Positions 32,962 to 44,384 of a stretch of 64,000 bases of DNA are shown here, in pieces (the stretch's first letter is position 1; each line of letters starts with the position of its first letter). The notes under the pieces are model-generated. The model ran no database searches. It worked only from the letters and a program-made list of their open reading frames with translations, and was not told the origin of the DNA. Both the position numbers and the translations under genes were made by a program. The DNA is from Lotus japonicus (taxonomy: Eukaryota > Streptophyta > Magnoliopsida > Fabales > Fabaceae): NCBI RefSeq assembly GCF_012489685.1, contig NC_080041.1:33655780-33719779 (forward strand), written 5' to 3'.

Positions 32962-33838
32962 CAATCACACGGGCGCAGTCTAAAACCGGAAGTCTGGCCA
33001 GGAAATCGATGACAGCTTTGTCTTCAGGGGTCAGGGAGTCCCCGGGCGGGTCGATTACTTGGCACACTTCCTAGGTCCAGTAGAGGGGAAATCAGGCAGT
33101 GCCATCCCTGTGGGTGAAAACCTCGGGATACTCGGGGGACACTACGAACCTGAAGAACTTCCGAGCCAAGCCAACGGTAATGGTGGGCCAGAGAGGGTTA
33201 AAGCGTTGGCGACCCTCTCTGGCTTCCAGGGAAACCCAGCTGCGTGGTGGCGACGGTGGAGCAGACACACGGTAGAAATAAAAGAAGTGGGAAGGTTCAG
33301 GATCTTGCTGAATTGCATCGCAAAGGATCTCGAAACATCGCAAAAAAGCCCAACTGTTGGGATGAAGTTGACTAGGGGCAACATTGATGCTATGGAGCAC
33401 GGAGCAAATGAAGAGGGAAAAAGGAAATTTGATGCCCAAGCTCGTGAACATATACCCGTACGCGTAGAAGAAATGGTCAGCACCCACGTAGTTGTCTTGA
33501 GGACGGATCCAAGGGCGTTCAGAGGTTGTGCAGACACCGTAGTACATAAGATTGTCAAGGGGTTTTTCGTGGCAAAACCCGCCAGATTCTGAAGAAATTT
33601 CCCAAATGGATGACTCCTTCTCTATGCTGGATCGTTGGTTAGGCATCGTTCCGGCGGGCAAAGCCCTTATGGCGGGAGTTTTCAGCGATTCCCAGGTCTT
33701 CGTCCGGAAGCCAATGATTTCTTCTTCTTTGAGGGGAGCCCCTCCCGGAGGGGGCGAGACGACGGGAGGAACGCATCGCAGGGGAGTGGCGATAGTAACT
33801 TTGCGCTTAGGATTTTTGGTCTGACGTTTTGGTGTCAT
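32962..33838 (-). pseudogene. Transposase_28-like ('putative gypsy type transposon') gene, first exon with two nonsense codons
   Basis: From an ATG at 33838 the minus strand reads MTPKRQTKNPKRK, then the diagnostic SLGIKFPFS, PSQLHPNSWAFLRCFEILC and FFYFYRVS. After FTHRDGTA come two in-frame stops, with FPLYW between them. The frame continues as DSLTPEDKAVIDFLARLP to DCARVI and then a GTAAAT donor-like site at 32961. So this was a spliced gene. Upstream there is a CT-rich leader. Such genes occur as extra, usually antisense, ORFs in Tat-type gypsy elements; a plus-strand LTR lies just to the right. The remaining exons are missing. Confidence 0.75.
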
Positions 33839-34580
33839 TATGAAAAGGGTACGAGGGGTGAAGGTTATTCTGATGTGCGAGGGTTAGCCGAAAAAGGGAT
33901 GATGAGCAGAAAGTCGCAAAAGCCACAGCAATGAACTATGGAGAGAGTTCGCGCAAGGAGCGGGAAACAAAAGATCAACACCTTTTTAAGCGAGGAATGA
34001 CGTTTGGAAGGAAACGTGTGAGGAGAAGCTAAGGGAAGTTGTTGTGAGACATGGAGGAAAAGTGGGGAATCGTGCCCCATGACGTCAGGAAATGATATGA
34101 TGGCAGTTGCGGGATTTTGGGGAGTGGGAAGGACGCATTAAATGAAAAGTTACCATAGTTGAAGCCTATTGGTTTAAATTCAGGTTGTTAGGCTTCGCAA
34201 AGATTCGAAGAGACATCTCAAAGGCAGTAGTTGGGATTTGGGGGATTTGCTGACCTTAGCGCTACTTCAAGGCGCGACGCGTGGCGAAGACTCGACACAT
34301 GTCAAAAGTGTCACGATTCAAAGCACGTGCGTAGCAGTGATGGGGCGAGCGGACCAAATGTCATTGACACAATACTGCTTGTGGACTCTGCTCGCCCGGG
34401 AAAGGGGGAACACAACAAGAAGTCTAAAATATAGATTTTAAAAGCTTTACTCACCAGGCCATGTTGGCTACTGTTGCTCATTTTGCTAAACGCTTTAGGT
34501 TTTAGCATTGGTTAGTTTCTTATGGTTTTGGCCTTGAGTTTTTTCTGCTTAAAGACACACTTAGCTCTCATGCTTCGAGC

Positions 34581-34910
34581 TCGGTGTCTTGTGGACTGGG
34601 CAAGACCCCAAGGTCCCTCGCCCAGGGGCATTTGGCCTTAGGCGGGGAGCGCGCCAGGGACTTGGGCCTCTCTCCCCGAGGCCCAACTGGCCCATTAAGA
34701 TACATTAGCAGTGCCAAGCCCAACTCCACACCTATAAATAGGGGACGGTAACCAATTGTAAGGGACTCTTGGCTCATTTGAGAAATATTCAGATTGAAAT
34801 TCAGTTATTCTCTCTCTCTAGCGGTTAGAACTTCTCTCTCTCAAACACTCATATCACTTTCCTCACACTTTAGGTACTCTACCCCCATTCAATGTTCTTA
34901 GGATAGAACA
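34581..34910 (+). mobile_element. Probable 3' LTR of a Tat-like gypsy element
   Basis: It has a plant LTR layout on the plus strand: TGTCTTGTGG start, TATA box (CCTATAAATAGGGG at ~34731-34744), TTGTAAGGGACTC, a CTCTCTCTCTAG-rich leader and an ACA end near 34910. GC content is much higher than its surroundings. The left edge is uncertain because no polypurine tract adjoins 34581; a GGAAAGGGGG tract at 34398-34407 may indicate a more leftward start. 33839-34580 has no convincing plus-strand gene. Confidence 0.5.
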
Positions 34911-36985
34911 GCAATCCTTTCAAATTCTGCAACTGTTATTCTGAATGCAAGTTTAGGATGGTATGAATCATGAATTTTTAGTTGGAGATGATAAGTTAAT
35001 CACCGTCCTAAACGTGATGATAAGTTAAATCAAAACATTTGCCAAGATTTCATATTTGTATTTTTAGCGCGCAGCTTCTTTTATTTACTTTATAAGTTTT
35101 AGTCCCATTCACTCTCACACTTTGATTGATGTAATCAGGAAAAGAGGTAAATTTTGATGAAGTGGAAGTGATCAAGACGCAGTTCTTTTTGTTCAAAAGA
35201 TAAAATACCTCTAGAAATCCAGAAGTCAAATCCATCAAAGCCACTCCTTTTCCATAAGGATCTTTCTGAGAGAATTCTACTGCTGTCATGAAGCAACTTT
35301 CCTCTTCAGTTCTACTGGGTAAGAGAAAACTTAATTTAGATGGCATTATTTGATTAATGTATTTGTTGGAAGCTACTTCTTATTTGTATGTTTGATTCTT
35401 CATTATACCTAATAAACTCTGTTCTGCAGCCAAATATTGATTAATTATGATGTGAGTCTCAATAATACTTGATTTCTGATACAAAGGATTATAAGTATTG
35501 TTGCCTCTTGGAACTTGAAAATTTGATTCTGCATTTTTTTTTTTGCATCTTTTGCAAGAATAGAATCCTTGTGCATGAGTTTTACAATGAATTTTGCTTA
35601 CTGCATTAATAGATTAATAGATTTACAACCTTCTGCTCCAAGTATAAATCAATAATTTTCTTAATGGAGTAAACACTTAATAGATCCCTACTAGATGTAG
35701 AATGTTGATCACACAAATTATTAATGATTGAATGCTCTCATAGCTAAAATTTTGTCTTCTGCAGACATGTGACCTGCACAAAATGTACTTTTTTCTTGGT
35801 TTTGTGGAAGTGTACTGCTTAAAGATAGCATTAGCATTACTTTACTTGAACTAATAGTGACTAAGCTCCAAGATAGGCAACGAGATACAACTGAATTAGA
35901 GGATAAAGTGAGATCTCAAACTGATTTGTTGGTTGCTAAAGACCAAGGTGGGTATTGTGTGATTCTTTGTGCAGGTTCTACTTGGTGATTCTGATTCATT
36001 ATTCTGAGAAAGGGAATATTGTATAGCCATTGTAAGGGATTATGCTATCTCATTCTCCCTTTTGCATGTGCTGCAGTAAACTATTGGTTATTTGTTAATT
36101 TTGTTTTCTCTTGATGCTTTGTTATGAAATGGATGATTGAAAATTCAAAATTATATCGTTGTGAGAGTGTAGTGACTTCTCCAAAATCTTGCTTCTATGA
36201 CTTTGGATGTCTAGGATTTAAATGTTGATTCCTTTTTATCTCTTTATCAGGTATAGATAAAAAAAAATCATCATGCAACTTAAGAAGATAAATATAAGGA
36301 GACCAATATCAAGTGCTTCAACAATTGGAAAGGAGAGAATAGTTATATCTGGAATGGTATAGCAGAAGAAGAATTGAATCTTATTCCCATAAATCAAGTA
36401 AAGTTAAACATCTCTTTTCTTTTTACTTCATACTTATCCTAAGCTTGCAAAAATCACTGTGGGGTAGTTTATTTTACTCTATAGTTCCAATATGGGTAAT
36501 TCTAATATAGGTATGTGCTCCATGTGAATACTTCTTAGCAACAAAATATTTACTACTGTAACACAAAGAATCAGATGCAAAAACAGTTCAATTTCTCAAC
36601 CAATAAACTAAGAAGTTCAAATTAATTCCCGTTATACTCACCCTTTGTTTGGCCTGTCCTTTTTATCTTTTCGACAGCAGCTGAATGACTGTGAAGAAGA
36701 TGTTGGATAAAGTGGATGATCTTGACATGGACAAAGTGATAGAGGAATTTGAGAGGCTTACAAAGGATGCTGATCTGGTTTAGAATACTTATGGATCTCT
36801 ATTCTTGGCTTCCCTTCAGGACTTTTCTTTTTACTTCATTGGATTCTAATATAACTGATAGAGATTCAATCTATAAACAATTTTAAATATGAACGCTTCT
36901 GTAATATAAAAGGAACGGAGGTACCATTAAGAAGAGAATGAAATCACTAACATGGATGTCATAAGAAATGATATACATTGTAGTT
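34911..36985. other. Helitron 1 interior with gene-like scraps of unknown origin
   Basis: Three pieces look coding. A minus-strand 98-codon frame at 35050-35346 contains MPSKLSFLLPSRTEEES and GVALMDLTSGFLEVFYLL. A plus-strand piece at ~35850-35946 reads KLQDRQRDTTELEDKVRSQT followed by a GT donor-like site. Another at ~36688-36783 reads KKMLDKVDDLDMDKVIEEF to a stop. They may be captured exons of a coiled-coil protein gene. I recognise no family, and chance cannot be excluded for each alone. The rest is AT-rich and uninformative. Confidence 0.35.
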
Positions 36986-37593
36986 GTTCTCTGAAATTGT
37001 CTCCCGTACGAAAATAAGTCCCTGAAATTTTTTTTTCCGATTCCGAATCCCTGGAAATTTTTTTAATCAAAATAAGTCTCTACTCGTGTTTCCAGCATAT
37101 GTGGCACAATTTTTGCTGAGTCATTTATTCCACGTGGCTTTTCTATTTTTTTTAAATACATATGGATTAAAAAAATAAAATTAAATATTTCAATTTTAAT
37201 TTAAAATCTTTTTAGGATTAATTAGATTTAGGGATTTAGGGTTAATTAGGTTAATAAGATTTTAATTTTAAATTTAAACATTTAAATTTAATTTAAACAT
37301 TTAAATTTAAAAATAAAATCATTTTAGGGATTTAGGGTTAATTAGATTTAGGGTTAATTAGGTTAATAACATTTTAATTTTAAATTTAAATGCTTAATTT
37401 TATTTTTTTAATATATGTGTATTTAAAAAAATAGAAAAGCCACGTGAAATAAATGACTCAGCAAAAATTGAGCCACATATGCTGGAAACACGAGTAGGGA
37501 CTTATTCTGATTAAAAAAATAATTTCAGGAATTCGGAATCGGAAAAAAAAATTTCAGGGACTTATTTTCGTACGGCATACAATTTTAGAGACC
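36986..37593. mobile_element. Non-autonomous element with ~180-bp terminal inverted repeats
   Basis: 36986-37162 is repeated inverted at 37412-37593. Shared blocks include CCGTACGAAAATAAGTCCCT, CTCGTGTTTCCAGCATATG and TGAGTCATTTATT. The centre is AT-rich and partly palindromic (TTAGGGTTAATTAG). Long TIRs suggest a Mutator-like or foldback element, but I could not find a clean target duplication. No ORF. Confidence 0.8.
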
Positions 37594-38686
37594 TCCATAG
37601 TATTTAAACCTTATTATAATGCTAAAAGATATAGTTAGTTTGCTTTTACTAAAGGAGTGAGAGATGATTGTTGTGCTAAAAAAAGATTTTCACCTCTATA
37701 AATATAGAAGGGTTTATGGCATGATAGGTTCACACCGGATTTTTTATCGTTGCATGACAGTTAATAAAGAGACTAACCACTTACCAGCAAGTTCTTTAAC
37801 AAAAAAAGGAAATAAAAATGTATAGGTTGATAATAAGGTAGCTGATCGATGGGTTGCTACTGATTATCCTTCTAAAGTATCCTTTAGACAATTGTGTTTT
37901 CCCTTATGAGAATAAGATCTTCTATTGTGTACCTACCCCATAGATCTCAAAGGCAATAGAAAGATTTGGTATGAGGATGCACACAATTTTGTGTGGACGA
38001 TGGTAAAGGAGAATGATATAATGAAACGTTAACATTTAATTTAATCTCTTTTCATTTGTAACATGTAACTTTATTTGCTACTTTGTTTTTATGATGATTT
38101 TAATTTTTAATCTGGAGATTGATATTTACTGATCTAAGTTATCTATGTGTATAATCTCTTTTTTTTTTTTTGAACGTGTGTATATTCAAAGTTTGCTACT
38201 TTTTTATTTGCTACTTTTGTACATGACTTCAAATGAACAAGAGGTAGAATCCATTTTTATTCAAAGTTATCATCCATTTTCAAAAAAAAAAAGTTATGAT
38301 TGTATTAAGGGGTGGAATCACGTTGTGGTAATAGGGCCAGTCGCTACCCTTAGCCAAAAAATTGTTACTTAATTTACTATAAAAGATACTAAACTCCCTA
38401 TGTATTTCAGCCCTCAACCCTTAAAAGACAAACTTCACTTAGACTAATCAATATATATCTCTTACATATTTTATTATTATATGCAAGTAAAGTAGTAGCA
38501 TCAAACTACTAATAAAAAAAAAATTTCATTACACTATTACGTATTATATTCAATTAAAGAATGTTAGAAATATGCATATGGAGTGTCTTTAAATTAGCTT
38601 ATGTAATTGTTCCAGGCTAAACGTAGTTGAGATATAAGACTGTTCACAATTTAATCTTAATCTTATTTTAATTAATTTAATTTTCC
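37594..38686. other. Helitron 1 interior, AT-rich, no gene seen
   Basis: Poly-A/T runs and short ORFs only. It may include decayed helicase introns or exons upstream of 38740, but none is readable. Confidence 0.5.
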
Positions 38687-38739
38687 ATGCTATTAATTGT
38701 TTATTTGCTCCATCGGAAAATAATTTTTTATTTGATGCA

Positions 38740-39555
38740 TGATGTAGATCTCCAAATCGACGACAATAAGCTGATGAATATGTGCCTAATTGAAATCGAA
38801 AAGGAGCTACAATGCAATGCTATATCTCTTAAAGATTTTTCATGTTTGCCATATCCTACTATTTCTGAAATTATAAATTTTGAAAATAACTTTGTTGCAA
38901 GCGAGCTCAATTACAATAAGAAAGAGATGAAAAAAATTCATGTAGAGTTGGTTGGCTCACTTACTATAGAACAAAAGGGTGTATATATGCAGGTGTTGGA
39001 TGCAGTTATGTCTAATAAGGGAGACTTCTTTTTTCTTTTATGGTTTTGGAGGAACGAGTAAAACTTAGTCTGCTGCGGTGCGACGAAAACATGAGATTAC
39101 AGAATGTTTCATCCTCAACGCCTGCTGTAGAAATAAGAGAATTTGCGGAATGGATTCTTAAGGTGGGCAACAGAACAATTAACACTATCGACAAGGCTGA
39201 AACCACAATTGAGATACCGTCAGATTTGTTGATTGGACAAGGTCTTGATCCTCTTATTGAATTGGTTAATTTTACTTATTCGAACTAAGTGGTGAACTTG
39301 AAAAGTGATTCATACTTCCAAGAAAGAGCAATTCTCACCTCGATCATCGAGAGTGTCGAACAAGTCAACAACTTTATGTTGTCAAAGCTTCCTGGTGTTG
39401 AGAGAGAGTATTTGAGCTATGATACTCCATGTAGATCAGATGAAGATTCTGAGCGTGATGCAGAATGGTTCACCTCTGAGTTTTTAAACGATGTGCGATG
39501 TTCAGGAATTCCAAACCACAGACTAATATTGAAGATAATTCCACTGATACCCTAA
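38740..39555 (+). pseudogene. Helitron RepHel helicase (PIF1-type) remnant with internal deletion
   Basis: The plus strand reads LMNMCLIEIEKELQ, SLKDFSCLPYPTISEI and ELNYNKKEMKKIH, then GDFFFLYGFGGTSKT (Walker A) after a frameshift near 39037. Directly afterwards comes LLRCDENMRLQ, so the part between Walker A and that motif, including Walker B, is deleted. It continues with FAEWILKVGN and EIPSDLLI, has a stop at 39286-39288, then ERAILTSIIESVEQVN, LSYDTPCRSDED and FTSEFLNDVRCSGIPNH. The Rep domain and C-terminal end are absent. Clearly dead. Confidence 0.88.
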
Positions 39556-39786
39556 AAAGAGTACGTGATACTGATTGAATGAATTTGGAGAGGACAACGG
39601 TAAATAGTAACGAAATCATGAGCATAAGGGTGTAATTACTCATGCAATCATTTTAAAGTGAATTTTTTTAAAAATAATTTAATTTATGTTTATTTACAAA
39701 TGCAAGATTGTTTTTCACTTTAAAAAAAATTGCAAAAATAATTGATTATTTCAAAAGAAACTAAAAACTGGAATATAACAAAAGTC

Positions 39787-39816
39787 ACCCGTGCTTTGCA
39801 CGGGTAATTCCACTAG
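39787..39816 (+). other. Helitron 1 3' terminus: hairpin and CTAG
   Basis: ACCCGTGC-TTT-GCACGGGT forms an 8-bp stem with a 3-base loop, followed by AATTCCAC and CTAG, then host T. This is the canonical Helitron replication terminator layout. Confidence 0.9.
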
Positions 39817-40378
39817 TATATTAGAAAAGAAGAACTTCCTCAGGCTGATTTAGTGACGTGTCATTCTCACGTTAACTCTTGGTGACGTGTCGTTCTCACG
39901 TTAATTCTCATTAAAAAAATTCCACGTGTCATTCTCAGGTTAATTCTCATAAAAAAAACTATTTTTAAATTTTAGATTTGATTATGATTTAGGTTGTTTA
40001 TTTCTTGATTTAATCTTAATTTATTTTTGATTTTTTTAGAGCATTAATTAATTTTTATGGTATTTTTATTGAATTTTCGGATTTTTAATTAATTCACGAT
40101 TTTATGAGTTTTTATTGTGATTTGCTAGATTTTGATAGTTTTTATCTATATTTATTTAGTACCTTAAATGAAGATTTTTTTCTAGAAGATTTTGTCACGT
40201 GTCACTCTCATATCATTCCAATTCCCTCTATATAAAAAAATATATCTATCGGTAAATATTTTGTTTTTTCTTAACTTTGACATACATATTTTTTTAAAAA
40301 AATTATATCCATTGTTTTAACACATAATTCATATGTACCAAAAAAAAAACACATAATTCATAACTTTTTTATGATTAA
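39817..40378. other. Spacer between two Helitron termini
   Basis: 39820-39955 has repeated GACGTGTCATTCTCACGTTAA-type motifs. 39962-40165 matches the ~217-bp satellite-like unit at 51091-51500. 40166-40300 resembles the Helitron 1 subterminal 5' region (TTTTTCTAGAAGATTTTGTCACGTGTCA). No gene. Confidence 0.6.
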
Positions 40379-41369
40379 CTAGTACTTTTACCCGTGCGAT
40401 GCACGGGGGTTATTCATTTGTGTTTATCGTGTATATTTTTTCTTTTTAAATTTGTGTTTTTTTTTATGTTTATTGATAGAAAATTTATTATGAGTTAAAA
40501 GAATAAAATTAATTTTAGATATTATTAAACATAAATTTGTATTCTTTTTCAAGTGATGAATGTATTTGTTTTTATTTTGTAGAAGCCGTACATTTTTTTT
40601 TTGGTTTTTGTCCTGACTTTTTTTGTATGAGCTTGGATTAAATATGTACTTACCACTACGTTGCGTAATAAGTCTTCGTCTATATGTAAAATATCATCAC
40701 TTAAATACTCTCAGGTTTCTTTCCATACAAATTATGCCCTTAAAAGCAGATATGATAATAGTAATGTAGCAAAAAGTTTTATAAGATTGTTTGTTGTGCC
40801 GCAATGCAAAGTTTCTGTTACTTCATCAATGTATTCTTTATCATCTTCAAGTAAACTCATTATAGCACACGTCCTTGAATGTGTCATATATAAATTTATA
40901 TACTTTTCTTATTCTTTGAAATGAATGAGTCCCTTTGTAAAATTTAGCAATAACCTTAGATAATATTAACTTTTTTATAGCCTATAATTTGTCAAAATCT
41001 GTGTTAATTTTGTTACATTTATCAAAAGAAATTATGAATTAAAAGCTTTAAATTAAATTTAGATATAAAAAATCATAAATTTGGAAGTTTTGTTTTATCG
41101 TGAAAAAAACATGAAAATAAACCTATTTGTAAACCATGGAAACTGTCCAATATTAAGTAGGATGGAATCAATAGGAAATCATTACAAAATTAAAGAGCAA
41201 GTTATAGCACATTTAGACATTCTAAGCTAAAAAATCAGTATCTAGCCTCTGGGTATATGCACTTGCAAAATGACTAAAAGTTCGAGCCTTAATTCATTGC
41301 AAATATGTTAACGCAGACTATATGAAGTGCACATTTTGAATGAGCGTTGCTGCTAATTTATATAGTTGT

Positions 41370-42350
41370 AGGGCCGGTTAGTGGAAAATTTATTTTTTAG
41401 AGTGATATCATATTTAGTATTAAAACCACCACCTTTAATTTTTATATTCTAATATTAATATTAATTATTAACTGCTTAATAATTCTCTAGATCAAAACAT
41501 ATTAATTGTGACCTATGGAATTCCCTAAAGTATATGAACTAAATAGTAATGAGCTAAATAATAATACACTCATTTACAAAAATTTCAAGGTAAATAATTA
41601 ATGTTTTAATAAAATTAAAAACCATTAATTTAATACTTATATAGTTTCAGGGAAAAGGGATAATGAGAAGGTTGTTTTCTACATTGATATGATATTAAAC
41701 CCACTATCTTTATCTTTTATGGATTAATATTAAGATTAATTTTTATTTAACTAATAATTCAATAAACCAAAACTAACTTTATGTGCTCTATGGAATTTCC
41801 TAACTCATATGAACCAAATACTAATAAACACTTTTTATATATTTTAAGGTAAATTGAAGGATATAGCATGACATTAATGAGAGGATTGAAACCGTTAGAT
41901 AATGAGAAGGTTATTCTTTCATCGATATCATATTTAATATTAAAATCATCTCCTCCAACTTTTAAGGATTAATATTAATATGAATTATTGTTTAATTAAT
42001 TATTCTATAAATTAAAACTAATTATGTGTGTCTATTTAAATTTGTAACTGATATTTATTTGGCGTGTAACTATTATTAACTATGATCCTTTTTTAGGTAA
42101 AGCTCATAGACTTTTATTTAATTACTAATATAGTAATATTAACTATGATCTTAAAAATAAAGTTTGGTGAAAGTGAAAGGTTATTCCAATGTTTGTTTTG
42201 GCATTCATATCAAATATAATGTTAAAAATCATACCTATAATTGTTAAATATTAATAATACTTAAAATATTCTATAAATAAAAACGTATTTACAATGTCCA
42301 ATGAAATTATATAACTAAAGTTAACTTATTTTATTTAGTGTGTAATCAAA
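41370..42350 (+). repeat. Degenerate tandem repeat, ~4 units of ~230-270 bp
   Basis: Each unit has the order GATAATGAGAAGGTT, CATCGATATCATATTTAATATTAAAAYC, GGATTAATATTAATATTAAT and TTTAAGGTAAA in variable form, starting near 41370, 41640, 41890 and 42150. Divergence is high, so limits are approximate. Confidence 0.5.
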
Positions 42351-44220
42351 AAAAAAAAATTTGTCAACATAAACTCATATTAGTGTGTAATCAATATTAT
42401 GTGAATGGAATCGCAGAAGTGCAAAAATCTGTGGATTAAATTCTTTATTTTTGTGTTATCATCAGATACTTTGAGGTGAGATTTAAATTCAATCTTTAAA
42501 GTATATTTTCTAACTTATATATAACCCCTATAGTATATTAATGTGTTTTCTTTAATCTCCCTGTGTTTTTCTCCTCCCCTGTACTTAAGATTTAACTTTT
42601 GGATGTTTTATTGAATAATATTTCCTGATAGAGACTAAGCATGTTAATGAAATATTTTTCAATACAAAAGCAATCAGTTTATTCCATTTTTATTTGTATA
42701 TATAAGAATTTGACTCTGAAAAGAAAATAGGACCAATATCCTTCAATTTTTGGTCTAGAAAATATCATTAATAAAAAAATTGAAAATAATAAATCACTTA
42801 TTATGAAAATCTAACTTGAAGGTTAGAAGTTCTTTTGTCATATAATTGTTCAAAAAAAAAATGCCTTCATGTTAGATCTAAGTGAACTTTTTTCAAAAGC
42901 ATAAACTTTTATTAGGTAGTTGGCTAAGAAGAGTAATGATATAAAGAAACTATATATAAGATGAGATTTCATAAAGTTTAGGTAGTTAGCTACCTTGAGA
43001 TGTACAACTTTTTAATGGCTAACACCAAATCTGGCATGAGAAACTTAACATCGGTTACATTATACCTTAGAGAGTAGATCAACAGCAACAACTGACCTCA
43101 GATAAGAAGATATTGACTTCAAATCTTGGATTGGTTTTTGAACCATGAAGAATGCATATTGGAAACATACTGACACAAAAATAAAAAAATAAATCACGCA
43201 AAAATGAAATCGATAAACATGAAGTCATTGTTCAGGAAATCGTGATCTTACATCCTTATATAAAAATCTAAGGAAAAAATAAAGAACAAAACAAAACACG
43301 TACACAATCTAAAAACTACATTGATTTTTGGTGCAGGATTTACAAAACTTGAAACCTAAAACATAAGCTAGTAGCTCACCAATTTCATAACAGCAAAGAA
43401 ACCCTGCATAGAGTTATGATTTGCAGTCACTGGTAACTCTTGAGCCCAAAAATGTAGATGACGTTAATGGAAAGATGTAGACAAATCAAACAAATGAAGA
43501 GTATTTATACCTAAAGACTCAACTATGAAGGATATGAAAAGCTCCAACAATTTTCTTCCACATTCCATTCATTGAATAATATTCATTTTAGAATCAATTA
43601 AAATTGGAGGAGAAGTTTTGGATAATAAAAAGTCATGAATCATTAATTTAAAAAAGTTGAAACAATTAGAATATTGAAAGATCAAGAATTATTTAAAGTA
43701 TTAAAATCATTAAAGTGTTCTCAAATTTTTAAATCAATTTCATAAGAGATGAATTAAAAATATATATTTTTTAGGAAATGTATAAAAAATATAAATAGTT
43801 GATTTGACAAATGGCGAAACTGAAAGAGAAATAAAACTACATAAATTCTAAAAATTTAGAATAAATTAAAAATTATGTGGTAACAAAATAACATATTTGT
43901 ATATCGCTCAAAAAATCAGATAATAAATAAAAATATTTTTTAAAAAAAGTATGCATGATTGTTAAAGAATTGTTGATTAACCTAATGGAATATGAAAAAT
44001 CAATGTTATTAAAAACCACACATTAATTCATGTTTAAATTTAAAACGTTAAATTTGATATTACTTTTTTATGTGAATATGATTGTAGAATTTGAAAGGTT
44101 CTTTTGACATTATTTGACACTTTGAAGTTGGATCAATTGTTCTCTTTAAGGTTATATGGAATGAACGGCTGAGATTCAATCTATGCAAAATAAAATGCAT
44201 TTTTACTAAAATATCCATGT
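42351..44220. other. Helitron 2 interior, AT-rich, no gene seen
   Basis: No ORF, RNA gene or terminal repeat can be supported here. Confidence 0.5.
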
Positions 44221-44302
44221 TCATCTTTCACAGTTTGTAGAATTAATTGTTGAATGACATATTTGCCCCCAAGGTTGCACAAACTCTCCCTTTATATATA
44301 GT

Positions 44303-44305
<3 letters not shown>

Positions 44306-44384
<79 letters not shown>
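44306..44384 (+). repeat. (GATA)n microsatellite abutting the Helitron 2 5' end
   Basis: About 20 perfect GATA units. The first GA is also the complement of the Helitron 5' TC. A short minus-strand ORF with a LSIYLSIY repeat is an artefact of this array. Confidence 0.95.

Larger units (their letters stand above)
32051..39816 (+). mobile_element. Helitron 1, complete ends, inactive
   Basis: It starts TCTATATAATATACTAAAGG after an A at 32050 and ends with CTAG at 39813-39816 before a T, the A/T target expected for Helitrons. A hairpin (39787-39805) lies eight bases before CTAG. A broken Helitron helicase lies near the 3' end (38740-39555). The 7.8-kb interior also holds a gypsy-derived fragment, gene-like scraps and a long-TIR element, so it grew by insertion or capture. 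32085-32960 is AT-rich with homopolymers and no gene. Confidence 0.82.
40379..44307 (-). mobile_element. Helitron 2 (minus strand), non-autonomous
   Basis: The 3' end is on the left: CTAG at 40379-40382 preceded by A, with hairpin CCCGTGC-GAT-GCACGGG at 40391-40407 read in reverse. A 5' end is on the right: the minus strand starts TCTATACTATATATAAAGGG at 44307, next to a (GATA)n array. The interior is AT-rich with no helicase. A second 5'-end-like copy at 48562 means the outer limit is ambiguous. Confidence 0.7.

Noticed and set aside
33059..33592. 177-codon plus-strand ORF
   Set aside because: It is the reverse-strand shadow of the Transposase_28-like exon, which has recognisable motifs on the minus strand.
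36986..37593. A 9-bp target duplication for the long-TIR element
   Set aside because: ATTGTAGTT on the left and CATAGTATT on the right share only scattered bases, so Mutator membership was not claimed.
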